Assembly (NCBI GenBank): GCA_016933025.1
Contig: JAFGBT010000022.1
Location: forward strand, 1 to 64,000
DNA: 64,000 bases
Origin: Spirochaetota bacterium
GTDB taxonomy: Bacteria > Spirochaetota > UBA4802 > UBA5550
Reading direction: 5' to 3'
Shown here: positions 8,338 to 17,830 of the stretch, piece by piece
Position numbering within the stretch: position 1 is the first letter of the stretch
Layout: each line of letters opens with the position of its first letter
Made by a program: the position numbers and the translations under genes
The notes under the pieces: model-generated
Databases searched by the model: none
What the model saw: the letters and a program-made list of their open reading frames with translations, nothing else
What the model was told of the DNA's origin: nothing

Positions 8338-9891
8338 ATGAGGAAGAAAAGCGTACTGATGATTTATCCGCGCCTGCCCGCGACCTTCTGGAATAACGAT
8401 CACGGTATAGTTAACTTCTCACGCCAAAAGACCGTACAGCCCCCGCTCGGACTCCTTACCGTGGCGGCCATACTTCCCCGTGAATACGAGGTCGGGCTGG
8501 TTGACCTCAATACCGGCCCGCTGCGCGTCGAGGATGTGCGAACATCCGACCTTGTGTTTCTTTCTGCCATGGCGATACAGAAGGATTCGTTCGACCAGAT
8601 CGTCGCGCTCTGCAACAGCCTCGGCGTCACGGTTGTGGCCGGCGGACCCTATCCCACCGCTTGCTGTGAGGAGATACCCGGCGTCGATCATTTCGTGCTG
8701 AACGAGGCGGAGATCACGCTTCCGGAATTCATCCGTGATTACGAGAAGGGCCGGCCGAAAAAGGTATACCGCACCGACGCCAAGCCGGATATTACCCGCA
8801 GCCCTGTTCCCCGGTTTGACCTGATCGACCCTGAAGATTACTACATGCTTCCCGTGCAGTTCTCGAGGGGGTGCCCTTACGGGTGCGAATTCTGCGACAT
8901 CATCAGCCAGTACGGCCGCGCGTTCCGCTCGAAGACGCCGGAGCAGTTTCTCCGGGAGCTGGACGCGGTGTTCGCCACCGGCTACCGCGGGGAGCTCTTC
9001 CTCGTTGACGATAACTTCATCGGAAACAGAGAGAAGGCAAAGGCCCTGCTCCGGAGAGTCGCGGAATGGCAAAAGGAGCATGACATGCCCTTTGAGCTGA
9101 TGACGCAGGCGAGCCTCGATCTGGCGGGCGACGACGAGCTCCTCGACTTGATGGTGGCCTCCCAGTTCTGCAGGGTACTCCTCGGCATCGAGACCCCTGT
9201 CGGGACCACGCTGGAATACACGGGAAAAAAGCATAACGCCGGCGTGGACCTCCTGGCGAGCGTGAAGAAAGTCATGGGGAGGGGGATCATGGTCATGGGC
9301 GCCTTCATTGTGGGCTTTGACACCGATCCTGAGAACATTTTCGACCTGCAGATAGATTTCATCAGGGAATCGGGGATACCGGTGGCGGGGGTGGGCCTGC
9401 TGAAGGCCCTCCCGGGCACGAAGCTCTACCGGCGTCTCGAAAAGCAGGGGAGGCTCCTTGGCTCGGACTCTTTCACCGGGAGCAATGACGACCTGTCCGT
9501 CAATTTCATCCCGCGCATGCCGAAAGACAAGTTGATTGAAGGATACAAAAAAGTCATCAGTACGATCTACCGACCCTCGAATTATTTTCAGCGTTGTTAC
9601 GATATGCTCAGCCTCTACCCAAAGGGGTACATGACGAAAGTCCATCTGCGCAAGGGCTTTTTGATTCCGTATATCAGATCCATTTTCGCCATGACCTTTT
9701 CATCGTTTGGGATACACTACATCCGGTTTTTCTGGAGGATAGCGCGGCTCAATACCGAGCTGCTGCGGACCGCGAGCCTGCTGACTGTGCAGGGTTACCA
9801 CTTTTTCAAGTTCACTGAGTGCCTCCTGTCAGATGATTATTTCTATAAGACGAGGGAGGCCGTTTCCCTGGAGGCAAGCCTGCGCGCGTAG
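8338..9891 (+). CDS. B12-binding-domain radical SAM protein (DUF4070 type)
   Basis: A 518-residue enzyme: N-terminal cobalamin-binding-like domain (about 1-150), then a radical SAM core with the cluster motif CPYGCEFC (Cys179, Cys183, Cys186). A C-terminal hydrophobic helical region fits the DUF4070 group. Members include methyltransferases and other enzymes acting on hydrophobic substrates such as hopanoids; the substrate here is unknown. The reading frame is open from 8254, but the ATG at 8338 follows GGGGAG at good spacing and starts with the usual MRKKSVLMIYP strand, so I choose it. No lipid-cyclase or hopanoid gene is nearby. Confidence 0.85.
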   Translation: MRKKSVLMIYPRLPATFWNNDHGIVNFSRQKTVQPPLGLLTVAAILPREYEVGLVDLNTGPLRVEDVRTSDLVFLSAMAIQKDSFDQIVALCNSLGVTVVAGGPYPTACCEEIPGVDHFVLNEAEITLPEFIRDYEKGRPKKVYRTDAKPDITRSPVPRFDLIDPEDYYMLPVQFSRGCPYGCEFCDIISQYGRAFRSKTPEQFLRELDAVFATGYRGELFLVDDNFIGNREKAKALLRRVAEWQKEHDMPFELMTQASLDLAGDDELLDLMVASQFCRVLLGIETPVGTTLEYTGKKHNAGVDLLASVKKVMGRGIMVMGAFIVGFDTDPENIFDLQIDFIRESGIPVAGVGLLKALPGTKLYRRLEKQGRLLGSDSFTGSNDDLSVNFIPRMPKDKLIEGYKKVISTIYRPSNYFQRCYDMLSLYPKGYMTKVHLRKGFLIPYIRSIFAMTFSSFGIHYIRFFWRIARLNTELLRTASLLTVQGYHFFKFTECLLSDDYFYKTREAVSLEASLRA

Positions 9892-9940
9892 GGGTTAATG
9901 ATAATATTGGATGACAATGATTTTTTGTAACGCCCCACAA

Positions 9941-9955
9941 CCCCCCAGAGGGGGG
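9941..9955. other. Short GC hairpin between genes
   Basis: CCCCCC-AGA-GGGGGG lies between the radical SAM and acyl-CoA dehydrogenase genes. There is no T tract, so termination is doubtful. Confidence 0.3.
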
Positions 9956-9983
9956 CTTAAAGAAAATTCATAGAGGAGGCCCT

Positions 9984-11786
9984 ATGGCGGAGCGGTTTAT
10001 CAGTAAAAAAAACCTTTCGTTTCTTCTCTACGATGTCTTTGACGTGGAGTCGCTGACCAGGTATCCCTATTACGCCGACCATGGCCGTGAGACCTTCGAG
10101 ATGGTCATCGAAACGTCTTTTAAAATAGCGTCCGGCATGATGTTCCCGGTCCTCTCCGAGATGGACCGGCAGGAGCCCGAGTACCAGGACGGCACCGTCA
10201 GGGTGCACCCGGCGGTCAGGGAATTCCTCCGCGCCGCGGGAGAGGGCGGGTGGATCAACGCCACAAAGCCCTATGACGTGGGGGGGCAGCAGCTTCCCAA
10301 CATGATTAACTTCGCGGCCTCCTTTGCTTTCATGGCGGCAAATTATTCCCTCGGGGTATACACCTACCTGACCGCCGGCGCGGCGAACCTGATCTGGAGT
10401 TTCGGATCGCAGGAGCTTAAGGACGAATACCTGCCGCGGATGTATTCCGGGGAGTGGCAGGGGACCATGGCCCTGACCGAGCCAAACGCGGGGAGTTCGC
10501 TTTCAGACGTCGCCACGCAGGCGGAGCCGACGGAGAGGGGATATTATAACATTTCCGGCCAGAAGATATTTATCTCGGCCGGCATGCACGACGCCGTCGA
10601 AAATGTCGTTCATCTTATGCTCGCGCGCATAAAGGGGGCGCCGGCCGGCGTAAAGGGGATTTCGCTCTTCGTGGTGCCCGCACTGCGGGGCGAGGGCGGC
10701 GCTCTGGTATCCAATGACGTGAAGTGCATCGGCATCGACCATAAGATGGGATACAAGGGCGCGCCCATTGCCCAGCTCGCCATGGGGGAAAACGGCGACT
10801 GCCGCGGCTACCTGGTGGGAGAGCCTCACAAAGGTCTTGCCTACATGTTCCATATGATGAACGAGGAGCGCATCGGAGTCGGCATCGGTGCCGTCGGTAT
10901 CGCCAGCGCCGCCTATTACGCCTCGCTCGAGTACGCGCGTTTGCGCACGCAGGGGCGCCGGCAGGGAGAGAAGAATCCGGCGACGCCTCAAATAGCCATA
11001 ATCGAGCACGCAGACGTGAAGCGGATGCTCCTGTTCCAGCGCGCGGTGGTCGAGGGCTCTCTCGCCCTCCTCCTTCAGGTGAGCCGCTACCTCGACCTGG
11101 AGCAGGTGTCCGACGGCGAGGAAAAGGAGAAGTACCATCTGTTGGTGGAGCTCCTGACGCCGGTCGTGAAGACCTACCCGTCCGAGGCCGGGATCACATC
11201 GGTAAGCCAGGGGATCCAGATACTGGGCGGGTACGGCTACTGCAGGGACTTCCCCCTGGAACAGCACTTCCGTGACATGCGGATCCACCCGATCCACGAG
11301 GGGACCACGGGCATCCAGGGCCAGGACATCCTGGGCCGCAAGGTGCGGATGAACGACGGCAGGGCCTTCGCCCTGTTCCTCGGCGAGGTGGCGGCCGACA
11401 TCGCTGCCGCGCGGAAGCATTCCCGCCTTTCGAGGCAGGCTGGCGATCTTGAAACTGCCGCCGCAAGCCTGAAGGAGATCACCTCCTATATGGTCGGGGC
11501 GGCGGCTTCAATCGGAGCGGAGGTGTTTTTAGCGGACGCGACGCTCTACCTGGAGCTCTTCTGCCTGGTGTGCGCCGCCTGGCAGTGGCTCAAGATGGCG
11601 GCCGTTTCCTCCGGGGCGCTCGACGCCGGCGCCTCAGGCGATGACGCGAATTTTCACGCCGGCAAGATCGTGGCCTGCGAGTTTTTCTTCGCTTACGAGC
11701 TGCCGAAGTCGCTCGGACTCCTGAAGCGCCTCGGGGACGCGGACGGGCTCACCGTGAAGGTGAACCCGGAGATGTTCGAGGATTGA
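9984..11786 (+). CDS. Acyl-CoA dehydrogenase, long (about 600-residue) class
   Basis: A 600-residue flavoenzyme that oxidises an acyl-CoA to the 2-enoyl-CoA. Visible signatures: MALTEPNAGSSLSDV (substrate/FAD motif, about 160-175), NISGQKIFISAG, and the C-terminal YGYCRDFPLEQHFRDMRIHP block followed by IHEGTTGIQ with the expected catalytic Glu. An extra C-terminal domain of roughly 130 residues places it with the long dehydrogenases that include DmdC-like (methylmercaptopropionyl-CoA) enzymes. The chain-length preference cannot be read. A GAGGAGG ribosome binding site precedes the ATG. Confidence 0.9.
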   Translation: MAERFISKKNLSFLLYDVFDVESLTRYPYYADHGRETFEMVIETSFKIASGMMFPVLSEMDRQEPEYQDGTVRVHPAVREFLRAAGEGGWINATKPYDVGGQQLPNMINFAASFAFMAANYSLGVYTYLTAGAANLIWSFGSQELKDEYLPRMYSGEWQGTMALTEPNAGSSLSDVATQAEPTERGYYNISGQKIFISAGMHDAVENVVHLMLARIKGAPAGVKGISLFVVPALRGEGGALVSNDVKCIGIDHKMGYKGAPIAQLAMGENGDCRGYLVGEPHKGLAYMFHMMNEERIGVGIGAVGIASAAYYASLEYARLRTQGRRQGEKNPATPQIAIIEHADVKRMLLFQRAVVEGSLALLLQVSRYLDLEQVSDGEEKEKYHLLVELLTPVVKTYPSEAGITSVSQGIQILGGYGYCRDFPLEQHFRDMRIHPIHEGTTGIQGQDILGRKVRMNDGRAFALFLGEVAADIAAARKHSRLSRQAGDLETAAASLKEITSYMVGAAASIGAEVFLADATLYLELFCLVCAAWQWLKMAAVSSGALDAGASGDDANFHAGKIVACEFFFAYELPKSLGLLKRLGDADGLTVKVNPEMFED

Positions 11787-11806
11787 TTGGGGCCGCCGGG
11801 CGGCGG

Positions 11807-13018
11807 TCACTGTTTCTTCGCGCTGATCTCTTTCATGAGGAGCGTGCAGATCAGTCCCGCGCAAAACAGGATGGCGATGGCCGTCATGTTGAAGAAGACC
11901 GCCATCAGAATTCCGCTCACCTGCCCGCTCAGCATCAGCATGCCGTTGGACGTCGCCTCCGGCACGGGATGCGTCTTCTCTACCGCGTAAATCAGGCCGA
12001 TCGGCAGGGCTGAGACCAGAAAAAAGCCGAAGGCAAAGCCGGCTATACCGAGCATCACGATATAGGGAAGGTAGTTTAGCAGAAGGATGAGGGGAATCGC
12101 AGTCGCCATTGACAGTATAAGGAAGAGCCTCCGCTTGTGAAATTTGTCTGAGAGGGCGGCAAGGATCACGGCGCCGAATATGCCGCCCACGATTATGAGC
12201 CCTCCGACGATGCCCGGCGCGATCGACGGGTCGATGTCCAGCGGACGGTTGAAGATCGCGTCTATCTTCGATGATATTGCGTTAAATGCGCCGAGGCCGA
12301 TGAAGAAGGCGCCGAGCAGCAGGAGAAAATCCCTGTTTTTGAAGAGCGCTTTAATTCCTATTAGCATGGAGACCTTTTTTTCCGCAGCGATCGGGTTGGG
12401 CGGCGTCGCCGGCTTGTCCTTCACGAAAAGGAGGTACAGTATTGTGCCCGCAAGTGAAAAAATCCCATAGATGTAGAGGATCGTGTCTATCCCCCCGCGG
12501 GGATTCCCGAGCGAGCGGTAGTGCGCCATGATGAAATCGCCGGCGAACATCGCAAGGGTGAGTCCCACGAAGAGAGACATGGTCGCCAGGCCCGAAGCCA
12601 GCGCCTCTTCCTCCTCGGGAAACCAGTTGCCTGCCACCTTGGTAAAGGAGTTGAGCACAAAGGGCTGGCCAACGGCGCATCCGGCCTGGCATATCATAAG
12701 CCAGGTGTAATCGGGGGCGAATATCCTCAAAAATCCCGATAATCCCAGGATTATCACGCCGATGCCGGTGCCCCATTTCAATCCGAGCCTGTCGATGCAC
12801 CAGGACGCCGGAAAGGACATGGGGATATAGGCGAGCATGAACACGACCGCGAGCATGTCGATCGCCTCTGTGTTGCCGCCGGTGAACAGCGCGGCCGTGT
12901 CCTTCGCTATGGGCGCGAAGGTGATCCAGAGGATCTGGGTCGCGATCGCCGGGAGCATGAAAAGAACGAGGACCACCCACCGGTATGGGGATGCGGTATT
13001 GCTGGCATTGTTGTTCAT
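11807..13018 (-). CDS. Major facilitator superfamily transporter, FLVCR-like
   Basis: A 403-residue inner-membrane carrier with about 12 hydrophobic segments. The N-terminal YRWVVLVLFML, the GQPFVLNS segment and AGNWFPEEEEALASGL resemble the FLVCR/DIRC2-type MFS group, whose eukaryotic members move heme or choline. The bacterial substrate is unknown. I place the start at the ATG at 13018, behind AAGGTG at good spacing, rather than at the frame's first possible start at 13081. The gene converges with the acyl-CoA dehydrogenase gene and diverges from the small gene at 13199. Confidence 0.82.
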   Translation of the reverse strand: MNNNASNTASPYRWVVLVLFMLPAIATQILWITFAPIAKDTAALFTGGNTEAIDMLAVVFMLAYIPMSFPASWCIDRLGLKWGTGIGVIILGLSGFLRIFAPDYTWLMICQAGCAVGQPFVLNSFTKVAGNWFPEEEEALASGLATMSLFVGLTLAMFAGDFIMAHYRSLGNPRGGIDTILYIYGIFSLAGTILYLLFVKDKPATPPNPIAAEKKVSMLIGIKALFKNRDFLLLLGAFFIGLGAFNAISSKIDAIFNRPLDIDPSIAPGIVGGLIIVGGIFGAVILAALSDKFHKRRLFLILSMATAIPLILLLNYLPYIVMLGIAGFAFGFFLVSALPIGLIYAVEKTHPVPEATSNGMLMLSGQVSGILMAVFFNMTAIAILFCAGLICTLLMKEISAKKQ

Positions 13019-13053
13019 GGCTGCACCTTGATTGTTGTAAATATTTCCAATAT

Positions 13054-13082
13054 CAGTTACACAGCCCGTGCGATTTGTCAAA
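13054..13082 (-). promoter_or_regulatory. Possible promoter of the MFS transporter gene
   Basis: On the minus strand a perfect TTGACA (13082-13077) is followed after 17 bases by TAACTG, a weak -10 box. It lies about 35 bases before the chosen start. Confidence 0.3.
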
Positions 13083-13135
13083 GATAAAACATGTTTTGCC
13101 CGCTATGGGAGCGGCATTTTCGTTAAAAAAAGAGC

Positions 13136-13162
13136 TTGATGTTCGGCGAGTTGGTATATACT
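13136..13162 (+). promoter_or_regulatory. Possible promoter of the 13199 small gene
   Basis: TTGATG (13136-13141) and a good -10 box TATACT (13157-13162) are separated by 15 bases, a short but usable spacing. They sit about 37 bases before the small gene's ATG. Confidence 0.35.
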
Positions 13163-13198
13163 CTGCTCTTCATGCAATGCGTGTAAGGAGTCGTGTCC

Positions 13199-13378
13199 AT
13201 GGCGTTTGGAAGAGACGGTTCGGAGCTTGAACTATCAATATTCGACCTCCAGAACAGGAAGATGAGGGAGGCCCTGCGGAGCATCATCGAAAAGAGCGGC
13301 GATGAGGAAGTGGTCCGTATCGCGGAAGACGCGCTCCGCGAGGCTGAAGAGATCGGCATGAAGCTTAGCGGCGAATAG
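13199..13378 (+). CDS. Small acidic helical protein of unknown function
   Basis: Fifty-nine residues, rich in Glu, Asp, Arg and Ala, predicted mostly alpha-helical (REALRSIIEKSGDEEVVRI and similar). There is no signal peptide, cysteine or known motif. AAGGAG lies eight bases before the ATG at 13199, which makes that start better than the GTG at 13193. A candidate promoter lies upstream and the FAD oxidoreductase gene follows, so it may be the first gene of that operon. I do not recognise a family. Confidence 0.6.
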   Translation: MAFGRDGSELELSIFDLQNRKMREALRSIIEKSGDEEVVRIAEDALREAEEIGMKLSGE

Positions 13379-13389
13379 GGGATGGCGTC

Positions 13390-13446
13390 ATGGCAAGAAG
13401 GACCGGGCATCGAAGCTTTGTTAAAAAGCGGTCGGGTTGGGAATGA
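13390..13446 (+). CDS. Possible 18-residue basic leader peptide
   Basis: The ORF reads MARRTGHRSFVKKRSGWE and stops in an ATGA overlap with the oxidoreductase start at 13443. GGGG precedes its ATG at a suitable distance. Short, strongly basic and overlapping, it could be a leader that couples translation of the next gene. It could equally be chance. Confidence 0.3.
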   Translation: MARRTGHRSFVKKRSGWE

Positions 13447-14855
13447 AAACTGAGCGATCAATGAACTACGACTGCATCATCGTCGGCGCCGGACCGGCGG
13501 GGATTTTCACCGCCCTGGAATACCTGAAGCGCCGTCCCGGGAAAAAAATCCTCGTCCTTGAAAAGGGGAAGCGCATCGAGGAGCGGTCGTGCCCCATGCG
13601 CAAGACCGGATGGTGCAGCAACTGTGATCCGTGCAACATCACGGTCGGCTTTTCCGGAGCGGGCGCCTTCAGCGACGGCAAGCTGATACTCTCGCCGGAA
13701 ATAGGCGGCAAGCTGGACCAGTATCTCCCGGAGGAGAAACACCGGGAGCTGATCCGGTACGTCGACGACCTGTACCTATCCTATGGCGCAGACACCAGGC
13801 TGTACGGCGGCGAGCTGGAAAAGGGCGTGATGAGCGAGATCAGGCAGAAGGCCATACGGAGCAACCTGACGCTCGTTGAATCTCCGGTGCGCCACATGGG
13901 GACCGAGGGAAGCTACGAGATCTATACCCTGATACAGAAGGAGCTGTTTGACAGGGGAGCCGACATTCGGTTCAACACGGAGGTGACCGACCTGATTGTC
14001 GAAGGGGACGCGGTCGCGGGCGTGCGCGCCGATGCTGACTATTTCGGGAAGAGCGTGGTGCTTGCGGTCGGCCGGGAGGGGGCGTCCTGGCTCAACGAAC
14101 TCTGCCTCAGGTACGGCATCGAAACGAAAATCGGCGGCGTCGACATCGGCGTGCGCATCGAGGTGCGGAACGAGATCATGAAGGAGGTGAACGAGCGGGT
14201 CTACGAGAGCAAGCTGATTTACTACACTCCCACCTTTGACGACCGGGTCCGCACCTTCTGCCAGAATCCGGCGGGCATCGTCGCCACCGAGTACTACGGG
14301 GACGGCCTCGCAGTCGTCAACGGGCACAGCTACAAGGCCGCAAACCTGAAAACCGGGAACACCAACTTCGCCATCCTGGTCTCGAATTATTTCACCCACC
14401 CCTTCAAGGAGCCGATAGAGTACGGCAAGTATATCGCCCGGCTGGGCAACATGCTTTCGGGGAACAAAATCATCGTCCAGCGCTACGGCGACCTGCGGCG
14501 GGGGCGCCGCACCACGATCGAGCGCCTCAAGAGGAACAACCTCCGGCCCACGTTGAAGGACGCCGTTCCCGGCGACCTGTCCCTCGTGCTTCCGTACCGG
14601 ATTATGCTGGATATTAAAGAGATGATCGAGGCGCTGGACAACATCTTTCCGGGACTGGCGAGCGACGAGACGCTCCTCTACGGCGTCGAGGTGAAGTTCT
14701 ATTCGAACATCATCTCCGTGAACAATCGTTTTGAGACGAGGTACCGCGGCCTGTATGCGGGGGGCGATGGTGCCGGTATAACAAGGGGACTGGTGCAGTC
14801 GAGCATAAACGGGGTTCTGATTGGGAGGATGCTGAGCGGCGATGAAGACCATTAA
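13443..14855 (+). CDS. NAD(P)/FAD-dependent dehydrogenase (COG2509-like)
   Basis: A flavoprotein of about 470 residues. The dinucleotide-binding motif IIVGAGPAGIFTALEYL starts within the first 25 residues. The segment RSCPMRKTGWCSNCDPC is a cysteine cluster seen in this family of uncharacterised FAD-dependent dehydrogenases, followed by GFSGAGAFSDGKL. A C-terminal FAD motif GLYAGGDGAGITRGL is present. Three starts are possible (TTG 13437, ATG 13443, ATG 13461), and none has a strong ribosome binding site. The ATGA overlap with a short upstream ORF favours 13443. The next gene overlaps its end by 14 bases, so the two are cotranscribed. The substrate is unknown. Confidence 0.82.
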   Translation: MKTERSMNYDCIIVGAGPAGIFTALEYLKRRPGKKILVLEKGKRIEERSCPMRKTGWCSNCDPCNITVGFSGAGAFSDGKLILSPEIGGKLDQYLPEEKHRELIRYVDDLYLSYGADTRLYGGELEKGVMSEIRQKAIRSNLTLVESPVRHMGTEGSYEIYTLIQKELFDRGADIRFNTEVTDLIVEGDAVAGVRADADYFGKSVVLAVGREGASWLNELCLRYGIETKIGGVDIGVRIEVRNEIMKEVNERVYESKLIYYTPTFDDRVRTFCQNPAGIVATEYYGDGLAVVNGHSYKAANLKTGNTNFAILVSNYFTHPFKEPIEYGKYIARLGNMLSGNKIIVQRYGDLRRGRRTTIERLKRNNLRPTLKDAVPGDLSLVLPYRIMLDIKEMIEALDNIFPGLASDETLLYGVEVKFYSNIISVNNRFETRYRGLYAGGDGAGITRGLVQSSINGVLIGRMLSGDEDH

Positions 14856-15999
14856 TTTCGTCATATTCCTGATCGTCGTCCTGATGATTTACGGCTCGGC
14901 GAACTTCTATATTTTTATCAGGGGGTGGCAGGCGCTTCCCCGCGAGCTCTCCTTCAGGGCTCCCTACCTCGTGCTTTTTCTTCTCCTTTCGTTCTCGTAT
15001 ATCGCCGGAAGGGTGCTGGAACGCTTCGCCATCTGCGCTGCGAGCGAGGGTCTCATATGGATCGGCTCATTCTGGTTCGGCCTGCTGCTCTATCTTTTGC
15101 TGGGGGTGGCCCTCTGTGACCTGCTGCGTCTGCTCAACTGGCTGGCGCAGATTATTCCCGTTCCATCGGAGGCGTACGCGCGCGCAAAGCAGATTGCCGC
15201 TGCGGTTGTCCCCGCCGTTGCGGTGATGGCGGTTCTGGCCGGATATATCAACACGCTGCACCCGCGCATCAGGACGCTTGATATCGAAATACCCAAGCAG
15301 GCAGGCGGCCGGCAGACGCTTGATATTGCCCTGGCGACGGATATTCACCTCGGGACCATCATCAGCAATTCGCGCCTTCAGAAGATGGTTGATATGATCA
15401 ACGGCCTGCATCCCGATGTTGTCCTCCTGGGGGGCGATATCGTTGATGAGGACCTTACCCCCGTGATTGAGAACAACCTGGGCGAGCTCCTGCGTTCAAT
15501 ACGCTCGCGCTACGGGACCTATGCCGTCACAGGGAACCATGAGTTCTACGGCGGGGTGGGTAAGGCATGCCGCTACCTTGATGAGCATGGCGTGACGGTG
15601 CTTCGAGACAGGGCCGTCCTGATCGACGGCAGCTTCTATCTGGTGGGCCGGGACGACCGTGCCATCTCGCAGGTCTCCGACAAGAAGCGGATGCCCCTCG
15701 ACGAACTCATGAAGGGTGTGGACCGGTCGCTCCCGGTCATCATGATGGATCACCAGCCCCTGAACCTCCCGGAGGCGGCGGAGCACGGCGTTGATCTTCA
15801 GCTATCCGGGCATACTCACCATGCCCAGCTCTGGCCGGCGAGTATCGTTACGGACCTCATCTACGAGGTGAGCCACGGGTTCAAGCGCATCGGCGGGTGC
15901 GCATACTACGTGTCGTGCGGCTACGGCACCTGGGGGCCGCCGGCGCGGCTCGGGTCGTATCCGGAAATTGTGCAGATCAGGGTGCGGTTCAGCAGGTAA
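14842..15999 (+). CDS. Membrane-anchored metallophosphoesterase (YkuE/YaeI-like)
   Basis: A 385-residue protein with about four N-terminal membrane helices (1-135) and a calcineurin-like phosphoesterase domain. Metal-ligand motifs: ATDIHLG (about 168-174), GGDIVDE, GNHEFYG, MMDHQ and SGHTHHAQ. Family members hydrolyse phosphodiesters or lipid pyrophosphates at the membrane. The active domain follows the last helix, but its side cannot be fixed from sequence. It overlaps the oxidoreductase gene by 14 bases. Confidence 0.87.
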   Translation: MKTINFVIFLIVVLMIYGSANFYIFIRGWQALPRELSFRAPYLVLFLLLSFSYIAGRVLERFAICAASEGLIWIGSFWFGLLLYLLLGVALCDLLRLLNWLAQIIPVPSEAYARAKQIAAAVVPAVAVMAVLAGYINTLHPRIRTLDIEIPKQAGGRQTLDIALATDIHLGTIISNSRLQKMVDMINGLHPDVVLLGGDIVDEDLTPVIENNLGELLRSIRSRYGTYAVTGNHEFYGGVGKACRYLDEHGVTVLRDRAVLIDGSFYLVGRDDRAISQVSDKKRMPLDELMKGVDRSLPVIMMDHQPLNLPEAAEHGVDLQLSGHTHHAQLWPASIVTDLIYEVSHGFKRIGGCAYYVSCGYGTWGPPARLGSYPEIVQIRVRFSR

Positions 16000-16020
16000 G
16001 GGCGCGGCGCGCTGAAGGGC

Positions 16021-16683
16021 TTACCTGCCGTCGGGCAACAAGAGGGCGCGCAGCTCCCGCACGCTTCCGGCGATAGTTGACGGCTTCTCGCTCTCCAGCT
16101 CGTCCCGCGATCCATACCCCCATGTTACACCGATCGAATCGATGCCGTTGTTGTTAGCGCCGATGATGTCATAGGCCATGTCCCCCACCATCACCGCTTC
16201 TCCGGAAGACACCCTGTGTTTTTTAAGAATAAGCGCGCCTATGATATCGGTCTTGCTGGTGAGGGTGCTGTCCCGGTTGCTCCCTTCAACAGCGGTAAAA
16301 TAACCCTTCAGGCCGAGGTAGTCGAGTATTCGTTTCGCGATAGCGGCGTATTTTGATGTCGCCACGTAGAGGCGGCGGCCGCGGCTCTGAAGATCGCCGA
16401 GAAGATCTTCCATCCCCGCATAGATCTCGTTTTTTTCTATACCGCACCGCTCGAATTCTTCCCGGTACAGGCCGATGGCCCTCTGGATCGTCTCGTCGTC
16501 GAGACCGAAATGAGTCCTGAGGGAATGAGACAGCGGCGGGCCGATGAACCTTGCGAGTAGTGACGGATCATAGCCGGCGATTCCCAGTCGTCGCAGGGCG
16601 CACTTCACCGATTGAACGATGCCGTCCTTGGGGTCGGCTATCGTGCCGTCCAGGTCGAATATGATGTGCCGGTAAATTTTCAT
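16021..16683 (-). CDS. HAD-family phosphatase, phosphoglycolate phosphatase-like
   Basis: A 220-residue cytosolic HAD hydrolase. Motif I FDLDGTIADP (nucleophile Asp10, acid/base Asp12), motif II ATSK, a motif III lysine in LTSKTD, and motif IV GDMAYDI are all present. The helical cap between motifs I and II fits the Gph group. Substrates could be phosphoglycolate, pyrophosphate or small sugar phosphates. Its ATG overlaps the stop of the PrsW-like gene by four bases (ATGA), so translation is coupled. Confidence 0.85.
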   Translation of the reverse strand: MKIYRHIIFDLDGTIADPKDGIVQSVKCALRRLGIAGYDPSLLARFIGPPLSHSLRTHFGLDDETIQRAIGLYREEFERCGIEKNEIYAGMEDLLGDLQSRGRRLYVATSKYAAIAKRILDYLGLKGYFTAVEGSNRDSTLTSKTDIIGALILKKHRVSSGEAVMVGDMAYDIIGANNNGIDSIGVTWGYGSRDELESEKPSTIAGSVRELRALLLPDGR

Positions 16684-17642
16684 GCTCCGGTCGCGGAGCG
16701 GTTTTTTACTCTGCGATACGAGGTTTCGAGGACGACCCCAATGGCCATCGGAATAATGGACAGCATGATGCCCCCGACAATCGGCTCAATGAGGTTCGGG
16801 GGAGCCGTCGTCGACTGTTCGATGATGCCGAGGATGAGGATCGCCCAGAACCCCGCGCAGAGCGCGAAGATAATGCGGGATATGACGATTTTATAGGTGC
16901 CCGCTACGGAGACGGCTGTTTCAATGCATTCCGGAGCGGGAACGGCGGTCGGCGGCGGCGCTCCCCACCGTCTCGCGGACAGCGCGGCGCCCTTTTTCAG
17001 GTAGATGATGCCGAACACGAACAGCACGATCACCAGGGGAATTACCAGGAACGCGGCTGCGGTCCCTGAAAACACGAAGGTGTCGTATGCCCCGTGTGTC
17101 ACGTAGGCTATGGCAAACCCGGTCCATATGTATTTGCCGCGGCCCTTCGTCCCCGGCGCCAGCCTTGCGATTCCGACGAAATATCCCATTATCACACCGG
17201 TGAACGTATGGAGGGGGATGGCGGTCACAGCACGCATTATGCCGGTGAACAATCCGCTCTGGGCAACATAAAGGACGTTTTCAACCATTGAAAACCCGAT
17301 CGCGGCGGAGCCCACATACACGATTCCGTCGTTTTCCTCGTTGAAGTTCCTGTCGTTCCAGATGAAGAGCATTACCACCGCGAGCTTGAGCGCTTCCTCG
17401 ACGGGAGAGATGATGGCGAACGATTTTACCGCAGCGCCGAGATATCCTCCCATCGATAGTGCCGGAATCCGCGCAAGAAGGGTTTCGGCGATCCCCGCCG
17501 GGATTACGGCTATGCCGCCGAGTGCGATGGCCTTTACGACGAGCCGGACCGGCTCCGGCTCGAGTTTGTCAAGACGATATATATAGAAAAGAAAGGCAAG
17601 AGGCGGCAGCAGAGCCACTATGGCGAGAGGCAACATGTTCAT
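16680..17642 (-). CDS. PrsW-family intramembrane metalloprotease
   Basis: About 320 residues with eight or so membrane helices. PrsW-family signatures: DKLEPEP after the first helix, PVEEALKLAVV (the EExxK motif), GFSMVENVLYV, HTFTGVIMGY and THGAYDTFVF, which supply the Glu and His residues thought to bind zinc. PrsW cuts anti-sigma factors in Bacillus; no sigma/anti-sigma pair is seen here. The frame is open up to 17789, but the first hydrophobic helix begins right after MNMLPLAIV, so I use the ATG at 17642, eight bases after AAGG. Confidence 0.85.
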   Translation of the reverse strand: MNMLPLAIVALLPPLAFLFYIYRLDKLEPEPVRLVVKAIALGGIAVIPAGIAETLLARIPALSMGGYLGAAVKSFAIISPVEEALKLAVVMLFIWNDRNFNEENDGIVYVGSAAIGFSMVENVLYVAQSGLFTGIMRAVTAIPLHTFTGVIMGYFVGIARLAPGTKGRGKYIWTGFAIAYVTHGAYDTFVFSGTAAAFLVIPLVIVLFVFGIIYLKKGAALSARRWGAPPPTAVPAPECIETAVSVAGTYKIVISRIIFALCAGFWAILILGIIEQSTTAPPNLIEPIVGGIMLSIIPMAIGVVLETSYRRVKNRSATGA

Positions 17643-17830
17643 GAAAGCGTCCTTGTGGAGATTATAATCAAAAATAGCAGACTGATTTATAAAGTCAACA
17701 ATTATAGACGATGGTATATGTAAACAAGGGCAGGGTCGGGGCAGGATTGCAAAATTTGAAATATGCGATATTTCTTGACATGAAATCATTAATAAACATT
17801 ATTTTGCACATTATCGCGCGGAAGGTGGTT

